This document shows positions 23,675 to 31,970 of a DNA stretch of 64,000 bases, one piece after another. The position numbers were made by a program, and so were the translations under genes. The stretch covers positions 1 to 64,000 of the forward strand of contig NZ_JACJKY010000006.1 of NCBI RefSeq assembly GCF_016901855.1, given 5' to 3'. Every line of letters begins with the position of its first letter. Positions within the stretch are counted from its first letter, which is position 1. Below the pieces are notes generated by a model that was not told where the DNA came from, ran no database searches, and was given only the letters and a program-made list of their open reading frames with translations. The DNA is from Merdimmobilis hominis. GTDB taxonomy: Bacteria; Bacillota; Clostridia; Oscillospirales; Ruminococcaceae.

Positions 23675-24400
23675 ATGAGAACCGTAAGGGAAATCCTAAA
23701 AGAATCCGATCCGCAGGAGATCGCCGATATTCTGCTGCGGCTGCATCTGAACACGCTGTTTGAGCAGGCTGAGCCGGAGGATACGGTTGCCGATATCAGG
23801 CGGCTTGTCGGCGAATGGACAAAACGGATAATCTCCAATATCCTGAACGCCGCGCCGCAGAAAGAGGGCTCGCCCTTTGTATTTTTCGCCGTTCCTGCGG
23901 CGGTGGACGGCTCCTGGTGGTTTGGGTTCGGCGCGATCGAGGCGGCAATGTGCGAGCAAAGCGAGATTTTGCAGGACGAGCCGAATCCCGAAGCTTATAG
24001 CTGGATGGATCAAACCGACGCCGCCATTGCCGATTCGCTGTTTGCCGAAACGCTTTTGACAGCGGAAAACCAGAGCGAAATCCTGGCGCATATTCTCTGG
24101 GACCTCACCTGGTTCGGCGAGACCGACGAGGAGCGCAGGCGCTATTATGACGGTATTGAAAGCGAGGAGGACGTGACGGGCGATAGCGAAGAAGATGAGG
24201 ACGATGATTTTGACTGGGAGGCGGAATGGGAGCGCTTTCGGGCAGAGCGGGAAGCCCGCCGGGACGAAAAAGAGGAGGAGCTGAAGCGGGCGATCGATCA
24301 GGCGGAGCATGCACGCTATGAATACTGCTTTCAAAGAGAGGTAAGGCTGGTAAAAGCGCTGCTGGAGGAACATACGGCACAAAAAAGCGGCGCTGAATGA
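23675..24400 (+). CDS. Unknown protein (241 aa) with acidic linker and C-terminal coiled coil
   Basis: The N-terminal domain (about residues 1-155) begins MRTVREILKESDPQEIADIL and contains FFAVPAAVDGSWWFGFGAIE and a DLTWFG motif. Then comes a very acidic linker (GDSEEDEDDDFDWEAEWERF) and a charged coiled coil. GGAGGTG precedes the ATG. I recognise no function. The stop codon lies inside a bidirectional terminator hairpin. Confidence 0.62.
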   Translation: MRTVREILKESDPQEIADILLRLHLNTLFEQAEPEDTVADIRRLVGEWTKRIISNILNAAPQKEGSPFVFFAVPAAVDGSWWFGFGAIEAAMCEQSEILQDEPNPEAYSWMDQTDAAIADSLFAETLLTAENQSEILAHILWDLTWFGETDEERRRYYDGIESEEDVTGDSEEDEDDDFDWEAEWERFRAEREARRDEKEEELKRAIDQAEHARYEYCFQREVRLVKALLEEHTAQKSGAE

Positions 24401-24413
24401 TCAGTGCCGCTTT
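24384..24413. terminator. Bidirectional terminator at a convergent gene boundary
   Basis: A 13-bp stem (24384-24396 with 24401-24413, one G-U pair), loop ATGA. Six A residues to the left give a T run on the minus strand, so it serves the leftward transcript of the remnant best. Confidence 0.7.
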
Positions 24414-24440
24414 AAGAATAAGAATATTTTAAATCCGGTT

Positions 24441-24725
24441 TTAAATCTCATCAAAATTTAGACTGTTAAGAATCTCTTTTAAAGACTTCAATTTTTCTTC
24501 GAGCGTTTTTCTCTTGAAATCTTCCTTTGTTACCTCATTATCAGCTTTGAAATCAAAAAGTTTATTATAAACACCTTCAGCAGCAAGTTCCAGTTGAATG
24601 TTTTTCCATACAAAAAATTCTGCTATGCCTATTGCTTTCAGTAGGAAGTCGGACCGTAAGAAAATTGCCGCAAGAATATAAGCAAGAATATAATTCGATA
24701 AAAATAAGGCGCTGTGACAAAGCAA
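24441..24725 (-). pseudogene. Probable 3' remnant of a lost gene (94 codons)
   Basis: The open frame has only a TTG near its beginning and no good ribosome site. Its last 65 residues (AIGIAEFFVWKNIQLELAAEG, then EEKLKSLKEILNSLNFDEI) look like a real helical C-terminal domain, while the first 20 are hydrophobic and unlike it. A terminator follows on the minus strand. I infer the tail of a deleted gene. An inverted repeat AAGGCG/CGCCTT surrounds its start. The parent family is not identified. Confidence 0.45.
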
Positions 24726-24921
24726 CGCCTTACAGTATATACATTTGTGAAGAATTTAATTTTCAACTTTATAACAATCAATATTTTTGAAAAGATCTTT
24801 TAAGAAGTCTCATTTTTCATTGGTGGATTTATTTTTGAAATTCTTTTTGCTTGTTTGCCTTTTGCGAAATCTTCATAATGGATTTTGTTTGCATTTTTAA
24901 TGCTTCAAAATTATAATGTTG

Positions 24922-24951
24922 TTGACGTTTGGCTTATCATTCTGATATAAT
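24922..24951 (+). promoter_or_regulatory. Promoter of the HhH-GPD gene
   Basis: TTGACG (24922-24927), an 18-bp spacer, TATAAT (24946-24951). The 255 bp between the remnant and this gene hold no other feature that I see. Confidence 0.7.
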
Positions 24952-24980
24952 TAACAAAACATTTTTACGGGGGAATATGT

Positions 24981-25853
24981 ATGAAAAAATATCTTGCGTT
25001 TGAAAAAATTCTTGCAACCATTGACGCCGAAAGACCAGACTGGATAGATGAGCTAACAGAGCTGGAACGGGAAGCTGAAGTTTATATGCAGGGTAAAACA
25101 TACGAATTGAAAGACCACATTGAAAAAATGATATTGGCTATGCTTTCTTGTCAAAGAAGATGGCAGGATCTTGTTCCGTACATTGAAAATGGAGACATTT
25201 CGGCCGCATTTTGTAATTTCGATCCTGAAATTTTAAAGAAAACCACAAGCGATACACTTTACCGCAGTGTTACAGAACATAACTGTGGTAACCGCCGCAT
25301 AGACAAGCAAGTGGAAGTATTAGCTTTTGATATCGGTGTATTAGAAAGTATGTTTCAAGACAACGTCTACGATATTAAACACGGTTTTTATTCCTTGACG
25401 CATAATTCGGATGGCTCACACAATATTGATGGTATAATAAAATTAATTCAGCTTTTGGCGGAAGGAAAAAGCAAAGATTATTCTGATGCTGCAAAATATA
25501 AATTGAAGGAAATGGGAGTAGCTCTTGTTTGCGAGTATTTAAAAGGTTTTGGTGTAAATGTTGTCAAGCCAGACACACACGTTAGACGCATATTAGGCAA
25601 CTTGGGTTATTCTAAAAAGCAGGGAAAAGACGCATCGGTTTATGAAGCAATTAAAATTTGTGATGAAATTGCAAATGAATACAGTTCAGAGCTTTCAAAA
25701 CGAACCAGCATATTACCGCCTGCAATCCTTGTTGATACAATAATTTGGCAATATGGAGCGGAAGAAAAAGCAGAAATCTGCACCAAAAAGAACCCGAAAT
25801 GTTCAGTTTGCAAAGCACAGAGGGATTGCTATCACTATAAGGCTGTCAATTGA
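24981..25853 (+). CDS. HhH-GPD superfamily protein with endonuclease III-type Fe-S cluster
   Basis: The 290-residue protein ends with Cys at about 267, 274, 277 and 283, i.e. C-x6-C-x2-C-x5-C, the exact [4Fe-4S] spacing of endonuclease III/MutY. Before it lies a helix-hairpin-helix-like segment (KEMGVALVCEYLKGFGVN) followed by VVKPDTHVRRILG, where the Asp matches the catalytic Asp of HhH-GPD glycosylases. The lysine that bifunctional Nth enzymes carry after the hairpin (GRKTA) is not apparent, so a monofunctional base glycosylase is more likely. The N-terminal 130 residues are not typical of Nth. The gene is AT-rich with its own promoter and lies beside a gene remnant. Probably acquired. Confidence 0.8.
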   Translation: MKKYLAFEKILATIDAERPDWIDELTELEREAEVYMQGKTYELKDHIEKMILAMLSCQRRWQDLVPYIENGDISAAFCNFDPEILKKTTSDTLYRSVTEHNCGNRRIDKQVEVLAFDIGVLESMFQDNVYDIKHGFYSLTHNSDGSHNIDGIIKLIQLLAEGKSKDYSDAAKYKLKEMGVALVCEYLKGFGVNVVKPDTHVRRILGNLGYSKKQGKDASVYEAIKICDEIANEYSSELSKRTSILPPAILVDTIIWQYGAEEKAEICTKKNPKCSVCKAQRDCYHYKAVN

Positions 25854-25890
25854 GTGTGAAAAAATAAACATGAATCAGAAAGGGAGAATA

Positions 25891-26033
25891 TTAAGATTTG
25901 TGAACACCTACTGATTTCCGGATTCCATAGATATGCGCGCCTACCCGCAAACCTGCTATACCATAAGGATATGTCCTATATTTCGGCAGAAAATACAGGA
26001 AAGGAAGCCGGTGAAAAGGAGAAAGCATCATGA
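25891..26033 (+). pseudogene. C-terminal remnant of a third copy of the 26-28 kb gene family
   Basis: In the frame ending TGA 26031-26033, the codons from 25950 read NLLYHKDMSYISAENTGKEA, matching the C-terminus of the next gene (NLLYHKDMSYISAENAGKEA) almost exactly. The DNA from 25950 past the following start codon matches 27060-27180 over more than 110 bp. So a tandem copy has lost all but its tail. Upstream codons (from about 25891) are unrelated. Its stop still overlaps the next start (ATGA), as between the intact genes. Confidence 0.75.
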
Positions 26034-27145
26034 ATGTGTACCGCTTTATCAACTCAAAGGATATCCGCGCGCACCTGCAAAGCCTGCGGTACGATTTTAC
26101 GTTGCCGGAGGCGGCGTTTCTTGTCTGGCAGTGCGCGACTGCGCCGCTTTCGGAAAAGCACGCTGCATGGCGGGAGTTAATCAAGACCATGCCCGACTGC
26201 CGGATGGAACGGCGGCGTAATATGTGTGAAATTCAAAGCATGCACGGCTTCCTGCAGGAGTATATAGAGCTGGAAGAAAAGCTGCTGCGGGATTTTCATC
26301 GGGAATCGGACACCGTATATTTTTATTCTGTATTGCTAAAGGACGAACATTTTCCCGACGGCTTTTCGGAAAGCGAAAAATATGAGCGCGCTTTCCCGAC
26401 CCTTTCAGACTGCCTTGCCACAGTAAAAGAGGAAATATGCGATTATGGCGCAGAGGATATCCTGCATGTCTGCATGAAAAGGCAGCTTCTTTCCGAACCG
26501 AACCACTCTATGACGGTCTGCCTGAACAACAGGCTGGAGGTTATGGATATTGACGCCTTTCGCAGTCCGCTCACGGAGCGTGAGCAGGAGCTGCTCGGCG
26601 CTTTTGAGGGGATGTGGTTTGCCTTCCCGACGCCCTTTAAGCGGGGCGAGCTTGTATGCCAAAAGCACAGCCTGAAAGCGTGGCGCTTTCCGCAAAACGT
26701 CTGTTATGTACTGGACTCTATTACGGCCTGGACAAACAGGGAAATGCGGGAAAACGGATTTTGGAGGAGCCGTTCCGATACGCAGGATATGGACCGCTTA
26801 CACCAAATACTTTTGAAAGACGGCGATGTGACGGATATGTCATTTTCGGCGTACAGCGTGGAAGACGGACAAATCATTTTTGACAATATGGGATGGTATC
26901 TGTCCCTGGAACGGTTCGACGGCACGCTCACCGGGGAACAGCGGGCGCTGTATCCGCTGCGCGATTTGCTGAGCGGAAAAATCCGGCCGGATATGTTTCT
27001 GGACGCCCTGCGCGTACTGCGGGCGGACGAAGAAGCAAAAAATACGGCTGGGATTCGGGAAAATCTGCTGTACCATAAGGATATGTCTTATATTTCGGCA
27101 GAAAATGCAGGAAAGGAAGCCGGCAAAAAGGAGGAAACGCTATGA
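26030..27145 (+). CDS. Unknown protein, paralogue A of coupled operon (371 aa)
   Basis: Begins MNVYRFINSKDIRAHLQSLR and has EKHAAWRELIKTMPDC within the first 65 residues, a head shared with the next gene. Further on, FPTPFKRGELV and LTGEQRALYPLRDLLSGKI are also shared in pattern. The shared head looks helical and the PFKxGE/D-V region looks like a beta-barrel strand. I know of no biochemical function; similar heads occur in Bacillota mobile elements. AAAAGGAG precedes the ATG; the stop overlaps the next ATG (ATGA). Base composition is visibly more GC-rich than the chromosome here. Confidence 0.65.
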   Translation: MNVYRFINSKDIRAHLQSLRYDFTLPEAAFLVWQCATAPLSEKHAAWRELIKTMPDCRMERRRNMCEIQSMHGFLQEYIELEEKLLRDFHRESDTVYFYSVLLKDEHFPDGFSESEKYERAFPTLSDCLATVKEEICDYGAEDILHVCMKRQLLSEPNHSMTVCLNNRLEVMDIDAFRSPLTEREQELLGAFEGMWFAFPTPFKRGELVCQKHSLKAWRFPQNVCYVLDSITAWTNREMRENGFWRSRSDTQDMDRLHQILLKDGDVTDMSFSAYSVEDGQIIFDNMGWYLSLERFDGTLTGEQRALYPLRDLLSGKIRPDMFLDALRVLRADEEAKNTAGIRENLLYHKDMSYISAENAGKEAGKKEETL

Positions 27146-28410
27146 ATGTGTACCGCTTTATCAACTCAAAGGATATTCGGGAGCATCTTGAAACCATAAA
27201 ATATCCGTTCGGCTCGTTGGAGGCGGCGTGGATTATCTACCAATGCCGCTTTGCATCGCTTGAAGAAAAGCACGCCGCATGGCGGGAGCTTATTCGGACG
27301 ATGCCCGACTGCGCAATCGAGGAACGCCCCAACACCGAGGCGCACGATAGCCTGCACCGCTTTCTTGCCGCGTATATGAAGCGGGAGACAAAGCTGCTGC
27401 ATGTCTTTTGCGAAAACGACGGCGGCATTTATCGCTGGATGGAGTGTCAGGAGGACGGCGAGCGCTTCGAGCACCCGGGTATCTATTCCGACTATGCAAA
27501 ATGCTACGACCAGATCAGCCGGGAGATCAGCGACAACGAGGACGGGGAGATTGCAGGCTATCTTGTCACCAAAACATATCCCGACGCAGAGGAACCCTGC
27601 ATGCAATCGAAGCTTTCCGCCGAGGGGGAGCTCCTCTCCGTCCGGGAGAGCCAAGCCGGACCCGACCCTTTCGAGGGACTGTTTTTCGTTTTCCCCACGC
27701 CGTTTCAAAAGGGCGATATCGTCTGGGAGCCGAACACGCAGGGCTACTGCAAGGGGCCGTTTGTCCTGACCGGGGTTTCCGGCGAGGCAGAGGCACCCGG
27801 CCACCGGCGGGGCGGCGATAATTCGGATATGACCGCATGGGGATATTTTCAGGATGAAAGCGGGAATATTTACCATGAGACCATGTGGAATTACATGAAT
27901 CTGGAATATTACCGCGGGCCGCTCACCGGCAAACGGCGCGTTCTGCGTGCGCTCGGAAACTGCCTGAAGGGTGAAATTGACGAAGGGCTGTTCGCACGTG
28001 CCTATCACGCGATTTTGACCGAGGAATACGCCGGAAGCCTTGTGCCGCGCGACATTACCAAAGAGGGCATGACGCTGGCCGCGCTCTGCGAACCAGAGCC
28101 GGTCCGGCTCTGGCTGGACGATTTGCGAAAGGCGCCTACCGGGTACAAGTGGTGCACAAGCGTCAATGCGGCAATCCGCTGTATTGAGCTGTGCGAAAAG
28201 GCCGGGTGTACTATCGAGCTTATCGACTGTGACCATGACCTCGGCGACTATGCCAAGGACGGCGGCGACGGGATAAGGTTGATTGACTGGCTTGCAGAGC
28301 GGGGTACCTTTTACCGTATCGAACTGCACACGATGAACCCGGTCGGGCGGGAAAATATGCAGAGAGAAATTGACCGATACTGGCCGGCAAGGAGGGAAAA
28401 AGAAGGATGA
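27142..28410 (+). CDS. Unknown protein, paralogue B fused to a receiver-like (cREC-type) domain (422 aa)
   Basis: Residues 1-320 repeat the architecture of paralogue A (head MNVYRFINSKDIREHLETIK, EKHAAWRELIRTMPDC, FPTPFQKGDIV, LTGKRRVLRALGNCLKGEI). About residues 323-415 add a small alpha/beta domain: PVRLWLDDLRKAP, ELIDCDHDLGDYAKDGGDG, then LHTMNPVGRENM. The paired Asp, DHDLG and H-x-NPVGRENM pattern fits the family described as cyclic-phosphate-processing receiver (cREC), a receiver-like fold. The enzymatic role of that family is a prediction. Overlapping ATGA junctions on both sides indicate coupled translation. Confidence 0.7.
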   Translation: MNVYRFINSKDIREHLETIKYPFGSLEAAWIIYQCRFASLEEKHAAWRELIRTMPDCAIEERPNTEAHDSLHRFLAAYMKRETKLLHVFCENDGGIYRWMECQEDGERFEHPGIYSDYAKCYDQISREISDNEDGEIAGYLVTKTYPDAEEPCMQSKLSAEGELLSVRESQAGPDPFEGLFFVFPTPFQKGDIVWEPNTQGYCKGPFVLTGVSGEAEAPGHRRGGDNSDMTAWGYFQDESGNIYHETMWNYMNLEYYRGPLTGKRRVLRALGNCLKGEIDEGLFARAYHAILTEEYAGSLVPRDITKEGMTLAALCEPEPVRLWLDDLRKAPTGYKWCTSVNAAIRCIELCEKAGCTIELIDCDHDLGDYAKDGGDGIRLIDWLAERGTFYRIELHTMNPVGRENMQREIDRYWPARREKEG

Positions 28411-29504
28411 AGCAATTTCTCGATGAACCTAAAATCAACGGAGCGAATGATACCGGCGGATGGCTGACCGGGCAGGAAAAATCCGATGTATTGCGAGCCT
28501 TTCTGCCCTCTGATGCTATGCGGCGACACCTTGCCGGTGTGTCGCTCACAAAAAAGCAAATTTCCGGGCTTATTTGCGGCGCACCCGTCCCGTTGACGGA
28601 TAAGCTGCATTGGATGAAATATTTGGCCGCAAAGGAAAACCTATTTTCCGATCGTCCGTCAGAGAGTCTGTCTCTGCGGGAGCAGTCAGCCGCCGGCTCG
28701 GCGGCGCGGCAGACGGTTGAGGCTTCCTTTTCGTATCAGGCGAAGCAGATAAAACTGGGTTTAGAGGAACTGGAAATGGGCACCGAAGCGGTTTTTCTGC
28801 TAATTGAGGCCTGGCACGATGAGGAGCTCGACGACCGGAAAATTTCTGCGGGCACACCGTTTTTTAATGCGGACGACGCCTTGGAATATATCCGGTATGA
28901 TATGGACAGCGCCGGTGATGATTACAGTAATCTTTGCTGGTACGAGCTTCAAAAATGGAAGCCGTCAACAGACCCGGTAAGCGGAAAAGCCTCCTACGTC
29001 CACGGCTACACTTATTATTTTCTCAAAGACCGCGCGTGCTTTTTTGAAAAGCTTGAAGAAACACGGGAACCATATCTGTTTCTTCCGGAATCCCGGCGGT
29101 ATTCCGAAGACGGACAGCATCTGAATCTGCCCGTCCCGTTTTGCGCCGGCGATATTGTGCGCGTGGACTGCCGGCCGTTTCAGCCGGAGCGCCCCGCTGT
29201 GCTGCTGGAAGTCGGGGACAATACAGACTGCTGCTGTGTGCAGGCGCTTTGCCGCGGCCAAAACGGCACTTGGATGCTAGGCGCGCTCAAGCACGGGAAC
29301 CTGTTTTCAAACGTAACCTGCTTTCTTTCGCCTCTTTACCGTTTGGAAGTATGCCCGAAACCTCTGCCGGAAAGTGACCACCTGCTTCAAAACATACAGG
29401 ATTTTATCGCAGGCGACGAGAAACGCGGCAGGCTTCTTTGGGAAAGGCTGCGCCGTTTGGACACGCGCACGGATTCTGAAATTTGGCTGGCGCTGGCGGA
29501 CTGA
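28407..29504 (+). CDS. Unknown protein, third gene of coupled operon (365 aa)
   Basis: The N-terminal part is different (MKQFLDEPKINGANDTGGWL, then a helical region with LTKKQISGLICGAPVPLTDK). The second half has LNLPVPFCAGDIVRVDCRPFQ, the same PFxxGDIV pattern as the FPTPFxxGDIV segments of the two preceding proteins, and an aromatic WYELQKW segment. I infer a distant relative sharing the core domain. GGAGGG lies upstream and the start overlaps the previous stop (ATGA). No known function. Confidence 0.62.
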   Translation: MKQFLDEPKINGANDTGGWLTGQEKSDVLRAFLPSDAMRRHLAGVSLTKKQISGLICGAPVPLTDKLHWMKYLAAKENLFSDRPSESLSLREQSAAGSAARQTVEASFSYQAKQIKLGLEELEMGTEAVFLLIEAWHDEELDDRKISAGTPFFNADDALEYIRYDMDSAGDDYSNLCWYELQKWKPSTDPVSGKASYVHGYTYYFLKDRACFFEKLEETREPYLFLPESRRYSEDGQHLNLPVPFCAGDIVRVDCRPFQPERPAVLLEVGDNTDCCCVQALCRGQNGTWMLGALKHGNLFSNVTCFLSPLYRLEVCPKPLPESDHLLQNIQDFIAGDEKRGRLLWERLRRLDTRTDSEIWLALAD

Positions 29505-29511
29505 GTCATTG

Positions 29512-29697
29512 TGTACCGAGCTTACAGCCAAACGCAGCGGCCCGATATATACGGGTATTAGGGCAGGCCCTAACGGGAAATACTGTTTTACGACTGTGGG
29601 AGTACAAACAGTCTGCTCGCTGTACGGATACAGAAAACCGGAGAAAGCGGTTTTGCAGGCCGTTCGTCTCATTTATGACGCCAGCAGAAGGCGGTAA
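29512..29697 (+). pseudogene. Short protein-like remnant after the coupled operon
   Basis: One frame reads TAKRSGPIYTGIRAGPNGKY and continues to YGYRKPEKAVLQAVRLIYDA before TAG at the end. It looks like coding sequence but has no start of its own or ribosome site, and upstream it runs into the shadow of the previous gene. Probably a leftover 3' end. Low certainty. Confidence 0.3.
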
Positions 29698-29734
29698 TCG
29701 GCTATCTAAAAAACGAAATCGTTTTACTTATTAT

Positions 29735-29785
29735 AAACAGCCCATCGGAATTCCTGTCCGGAAATCCAATGGGCTGTTTTCTTTC
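29735..29785. terminator. Terminator between convergent genes
   Basis: AAACAGCCCAT (29735-29745) pairs with ATGGGCTGTTT (29769-29779), with an inner CGGA/TCCG extension. TTTTCTTTC follows on the plus strand. Confidence 0.75.
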
Positions 29786-29807
29786 ACACCGACGAGTTTA
29801 TAGTGAT

Positions 29808-31091
29808 TTATACCGCCACCTCGGTAATGGTTGTGCCTTCCGTCAAAGCGCGGATATCGGAATAGAGAAGCGTTTCTTTTTCAATCAGAGCCGCAGTAAC
29901 CCTCTCAAGAAATTCTCTGTTTTTCAGAAGAATGTCTTTGGCAATCCGCATATACCGCTCGAGTTCCGCATGAGTCACGGCCTCGCTGCGAGAGTTCATA
30001 TTCTCGGAAGTTTCGGGAAAACTTCGTGTTGAAACATCAATCATTCCGAATCCAAGGGTAGCGTTCTCTGAAATACCGTCCCTGATATAATTGCAAGCCC
30101 GATTGATATCGCTCCGGCAGCCGCTTGCGACGGTATCACAATAGTAGAGTTCAACAGCGGCCTTTCCCGCAAGAGATACAAGAACATAATAAGGTCTTCT
30201 GGAAAGCTCCTTGCACCGGTGAATAAATCCTCCCGTAGAATCCCTGCCGGTAGAACGCAGAGAGGCAAGTCCTACACTTCCCGGGCAAAGAACTTCCGAA
30301 ACGACAAGATGACCGGCTTCGTGAAGTGCGGTTTTTTTTATGTCTTCTGAGGAAGTCTTCGTATAGTTGTCCGGTGAGTCATAAATCATTCTTAAAACGG
30401 ATTTTACAAGGTCTTCCATTTCAATATCGGTCTTTCTTTTATAGGCGGCGCTGATTGCCGCCTCATTAAGAATTGTTTCAAGCTCGGCACAGGAGCTATA
30501 GCTGATCATCTTTGAAAGATCTTCCATATTAACGGCTTCCGAGACTTTCTTGTCCGAGAGATAATGCTCAATGATTTTATTGGCATCCTTGTCAGTGGGA
30601 CACTTTACTTCGATTTTTCTGTCAAAGCGTCCTGAGCGCACAAGAGATTCGGGGAGTTTCCGCATTTCATTTGCTGTTGCAAGGACAAACACATCGCAGT
30701 TCTTTACCTCGTCAATACCTGACTGAACTGCTACATATTCTTCTGCGTCACGGTGATCGCTGTCCTCGTTGGCAAACTTGTCCATGTCATCAAGAAAAAC
30801 GATGCAGGGGGCGGCGTTTTCTTTTGCCTTTTGGAAAGTTTCCGTAATATTACTTATAAAGTCGTCATTGCCCTTATTTCTCCGAACGACATAAGATTTA
30901 AGACCGCTTTCTTCTATAAAGCACTTTGCAATAAGGGTTTTGCCGAGTCCCGGATCACCGTATAACAAAATACCCTGCGGCAGCTTGGCCCCAAGAGCCT
31001 CATAACACTCCTTATTATGCACCATATCGCAAATTTGCAGCAGTTCGTTTTTAATTGTTTCATAACCTATAACCTTATCAAATGCGCTCAT
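29808..31091 (-). CDS. Soluble FtsH-like AAA+ metalloprotease
   Basis: The 427-residue protein combines an AAA+ ATPase domain (Walker A GDPGLGKT near 45-52, Walker B CIVFLDDMDKF, the second-region RSGRFDRKIEV) with an M41-type peptidase domain. That domain has HEAGH (the HExxH zinc motif, near 255), then GGFIHR and GCRSDINRACNYIRDG, where the Asp matches the third zinc ligand of FtsH. It has neither the N-terminal membrane helices nor the extracytoplasmic domain of FtsH, so it should be cytosolic. GGAGGA lies 7 nt from ATG 31091 but touches ATG 31097, so 31091 is used. Its targets are unknown. Confidence 0.85.
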   Translation of the reverse strand: MSAFDKVIGYETIKNELLQICDMVHNKECYEALGAKLPQGILLYGDPGLGKTLIAKCFIEESGLKSYVVRRNKGNDDFISNITETFQKAKENAAPCIVFLDDMDKFANEDSDHRDAEEYVAVQSGIDEVKNCDVFVLATANEMRKLPESLVRSGRFDRKIEVKCPTDKDANKIIEHYLSDKKVSEAVNMEDLSKMISYSSCAELETILNEAAISAAYKRKTDIEMEDLVKSVLRMIYDSPDNYTKTSSEDIKKTALHEAGHLVVSEVLCPGSVGLASLRSTGRDSTGGFIHRCKELSRRPYYVLVSLAGKAAVELYYCDTVASGCRSDINRACNYIRDGISENATLGFGMIDVSTRSFPETSENMNSRSEAVTHAELERYMRIAKDILLKNREFLERVTAALIEKETLLYSDIRALTEGTTITEVAV

Positions 31092-31288
31092 ACTCATTCC
31101 TCCAAATGATTTTCGGTTTCTTTTAAACGATAATGATACAACATGTTATTTTTTAAGACGCCTTTATCATGTTTTCTTGAGTATAACAGGCAGTTTCTGA
31201 AAATACAAATAAAACGGACTTTCGGAGAAAATTTATTTGCCGTTGCGTTATTTATCGTTTTTATGTTAATAGAGAACCAATGTGCGAA

Positions 31289-31477
31289 TCACAGACAATA
31301 TGTGTCCTGACTGTATTTCCGTGTGTTTTTATCAAATCCGTTATGAACATCCGCACCATCCACAGCGTCGGTATAGCGCCCTTCCTGCCGAAGCTTGCTC
31401 TGAAACCAAATGAGATTTTGGACAAGAAATCTGCACTCATCTTCCGAAAGGTATAGATGATATTTCTGCTCTCTCAT
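31289..31477 (-). CDS. Small element-associated protein downstream of tnpV (62 aa)
   Basis: MREQKYHLYLSEDECRFLVQ followed by a helix ending KLRQEGRYTDAVD is a pattern common in small proteins beside tnpV in clostridial elements. The start overlaps the tnpV stop (ATGA, 31474-31477). The last ~20 residues (NGFDKNTRKYSQDTYCL) do not fit the pattern and may reflect a late frameshift. No function known. Confidence 0.6.
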   Translation of the reverse strand: MREQKYHLYLSEDECRFLVQNLIWFQSKLRQEGRYTDAVDGADVHNGFDKNTRKYSQDTYCL

Positions 31478-31845
31478 ATGTAAATCCACTCGTTGTTTAC
31501 GATTTCAACGGCTCTGTTTCGGATGCTGTTCGTCTTTTGTACCCACTCCATAGGGCGGTTAACTTTCAGTCTTTCTGTGACATTTTCCTGCTTAGAAAGT
31601 GCGGATACAAGCAACTGAAACATCCGCTCCGCCTGCTGATCTACCTCTGCCAGATGTTCGTTCAATGTTCCGGAAGTCAGCAGATTGTAATACCAAATTT
31701 TGTGATACCGCTTCAAATACTGCCGGTATCGTTGCCCCCAAATTCCGATTTCAATTTCTTTTTCGGGTGGTATTTTCAGATTGGGAAGCTCATAATCGCC
31801 TTGCCGGGTATAGGTGCCGTCTGCTTTTTCATAAATGCTTTTCAT
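31474..31845 (-). CDS. tnpV: Transposon-encoded protein TnpV
   Basis: The 123-residue protein has the TnpV pattern throughout: MKSIYEKADGTYTRQGDYEL, GIWGQRYRQYLKRYHKIWYY, LLTSGTLNEHLAEVDQQAER, and MEWVQKTNSIRNRAVEIVNNE near the end. TnpV is a conserved gene of Tn4451-type elements with no established role in transposition. AGGAGG lies 7 nt before ATG 31845; the frame is open to 32064, but that part has no family match. It marks the likely right flank of the island. Confidence 0.85.
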   Translation of the reverse strand: MKSIYEKADGTYTRQGDYELPNLKIPPEKEIEIGIWGQRYRQYLKRYHKIWYYNLLTSGTLNEHLAEVDQQAERMFQLLVSALSKQENVTERLKVNRPMEWVQKTNSIRNRAVEIVNNEWIYI

Positions 31846-31942
31846 CGTAAAACCTCCTGCGTTTTTTGGTGCTTTCATTTTACAGAAGATTTTCTGGAAA
31901 AACCAATGTGCCGATTGCAGTTTTAACGGCATATACAGAACA

Positions 31943-31970
31943 AGAGTACGAACCTTTTGATTCGTACTCT
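31943..31970. repeat. Hairpin upstream of tnpV
   Basis: AGAGTACGAA (31943-31952) and TTCGTACTCT (31961-31970) form a perfect 10-bp stem with an 8-nt loop. It may be a regulatory site or part of the island end. The rest of 31846-32137 shows no gene. Confidence 0.5.

Noticed and set aside
27166-28329. 387-codon minus-strand frame opposite paralogue B
   Set aside because: Long only because the region is GC-rich; the plus-strand gene has ribosome site, coupling and domain motifs.
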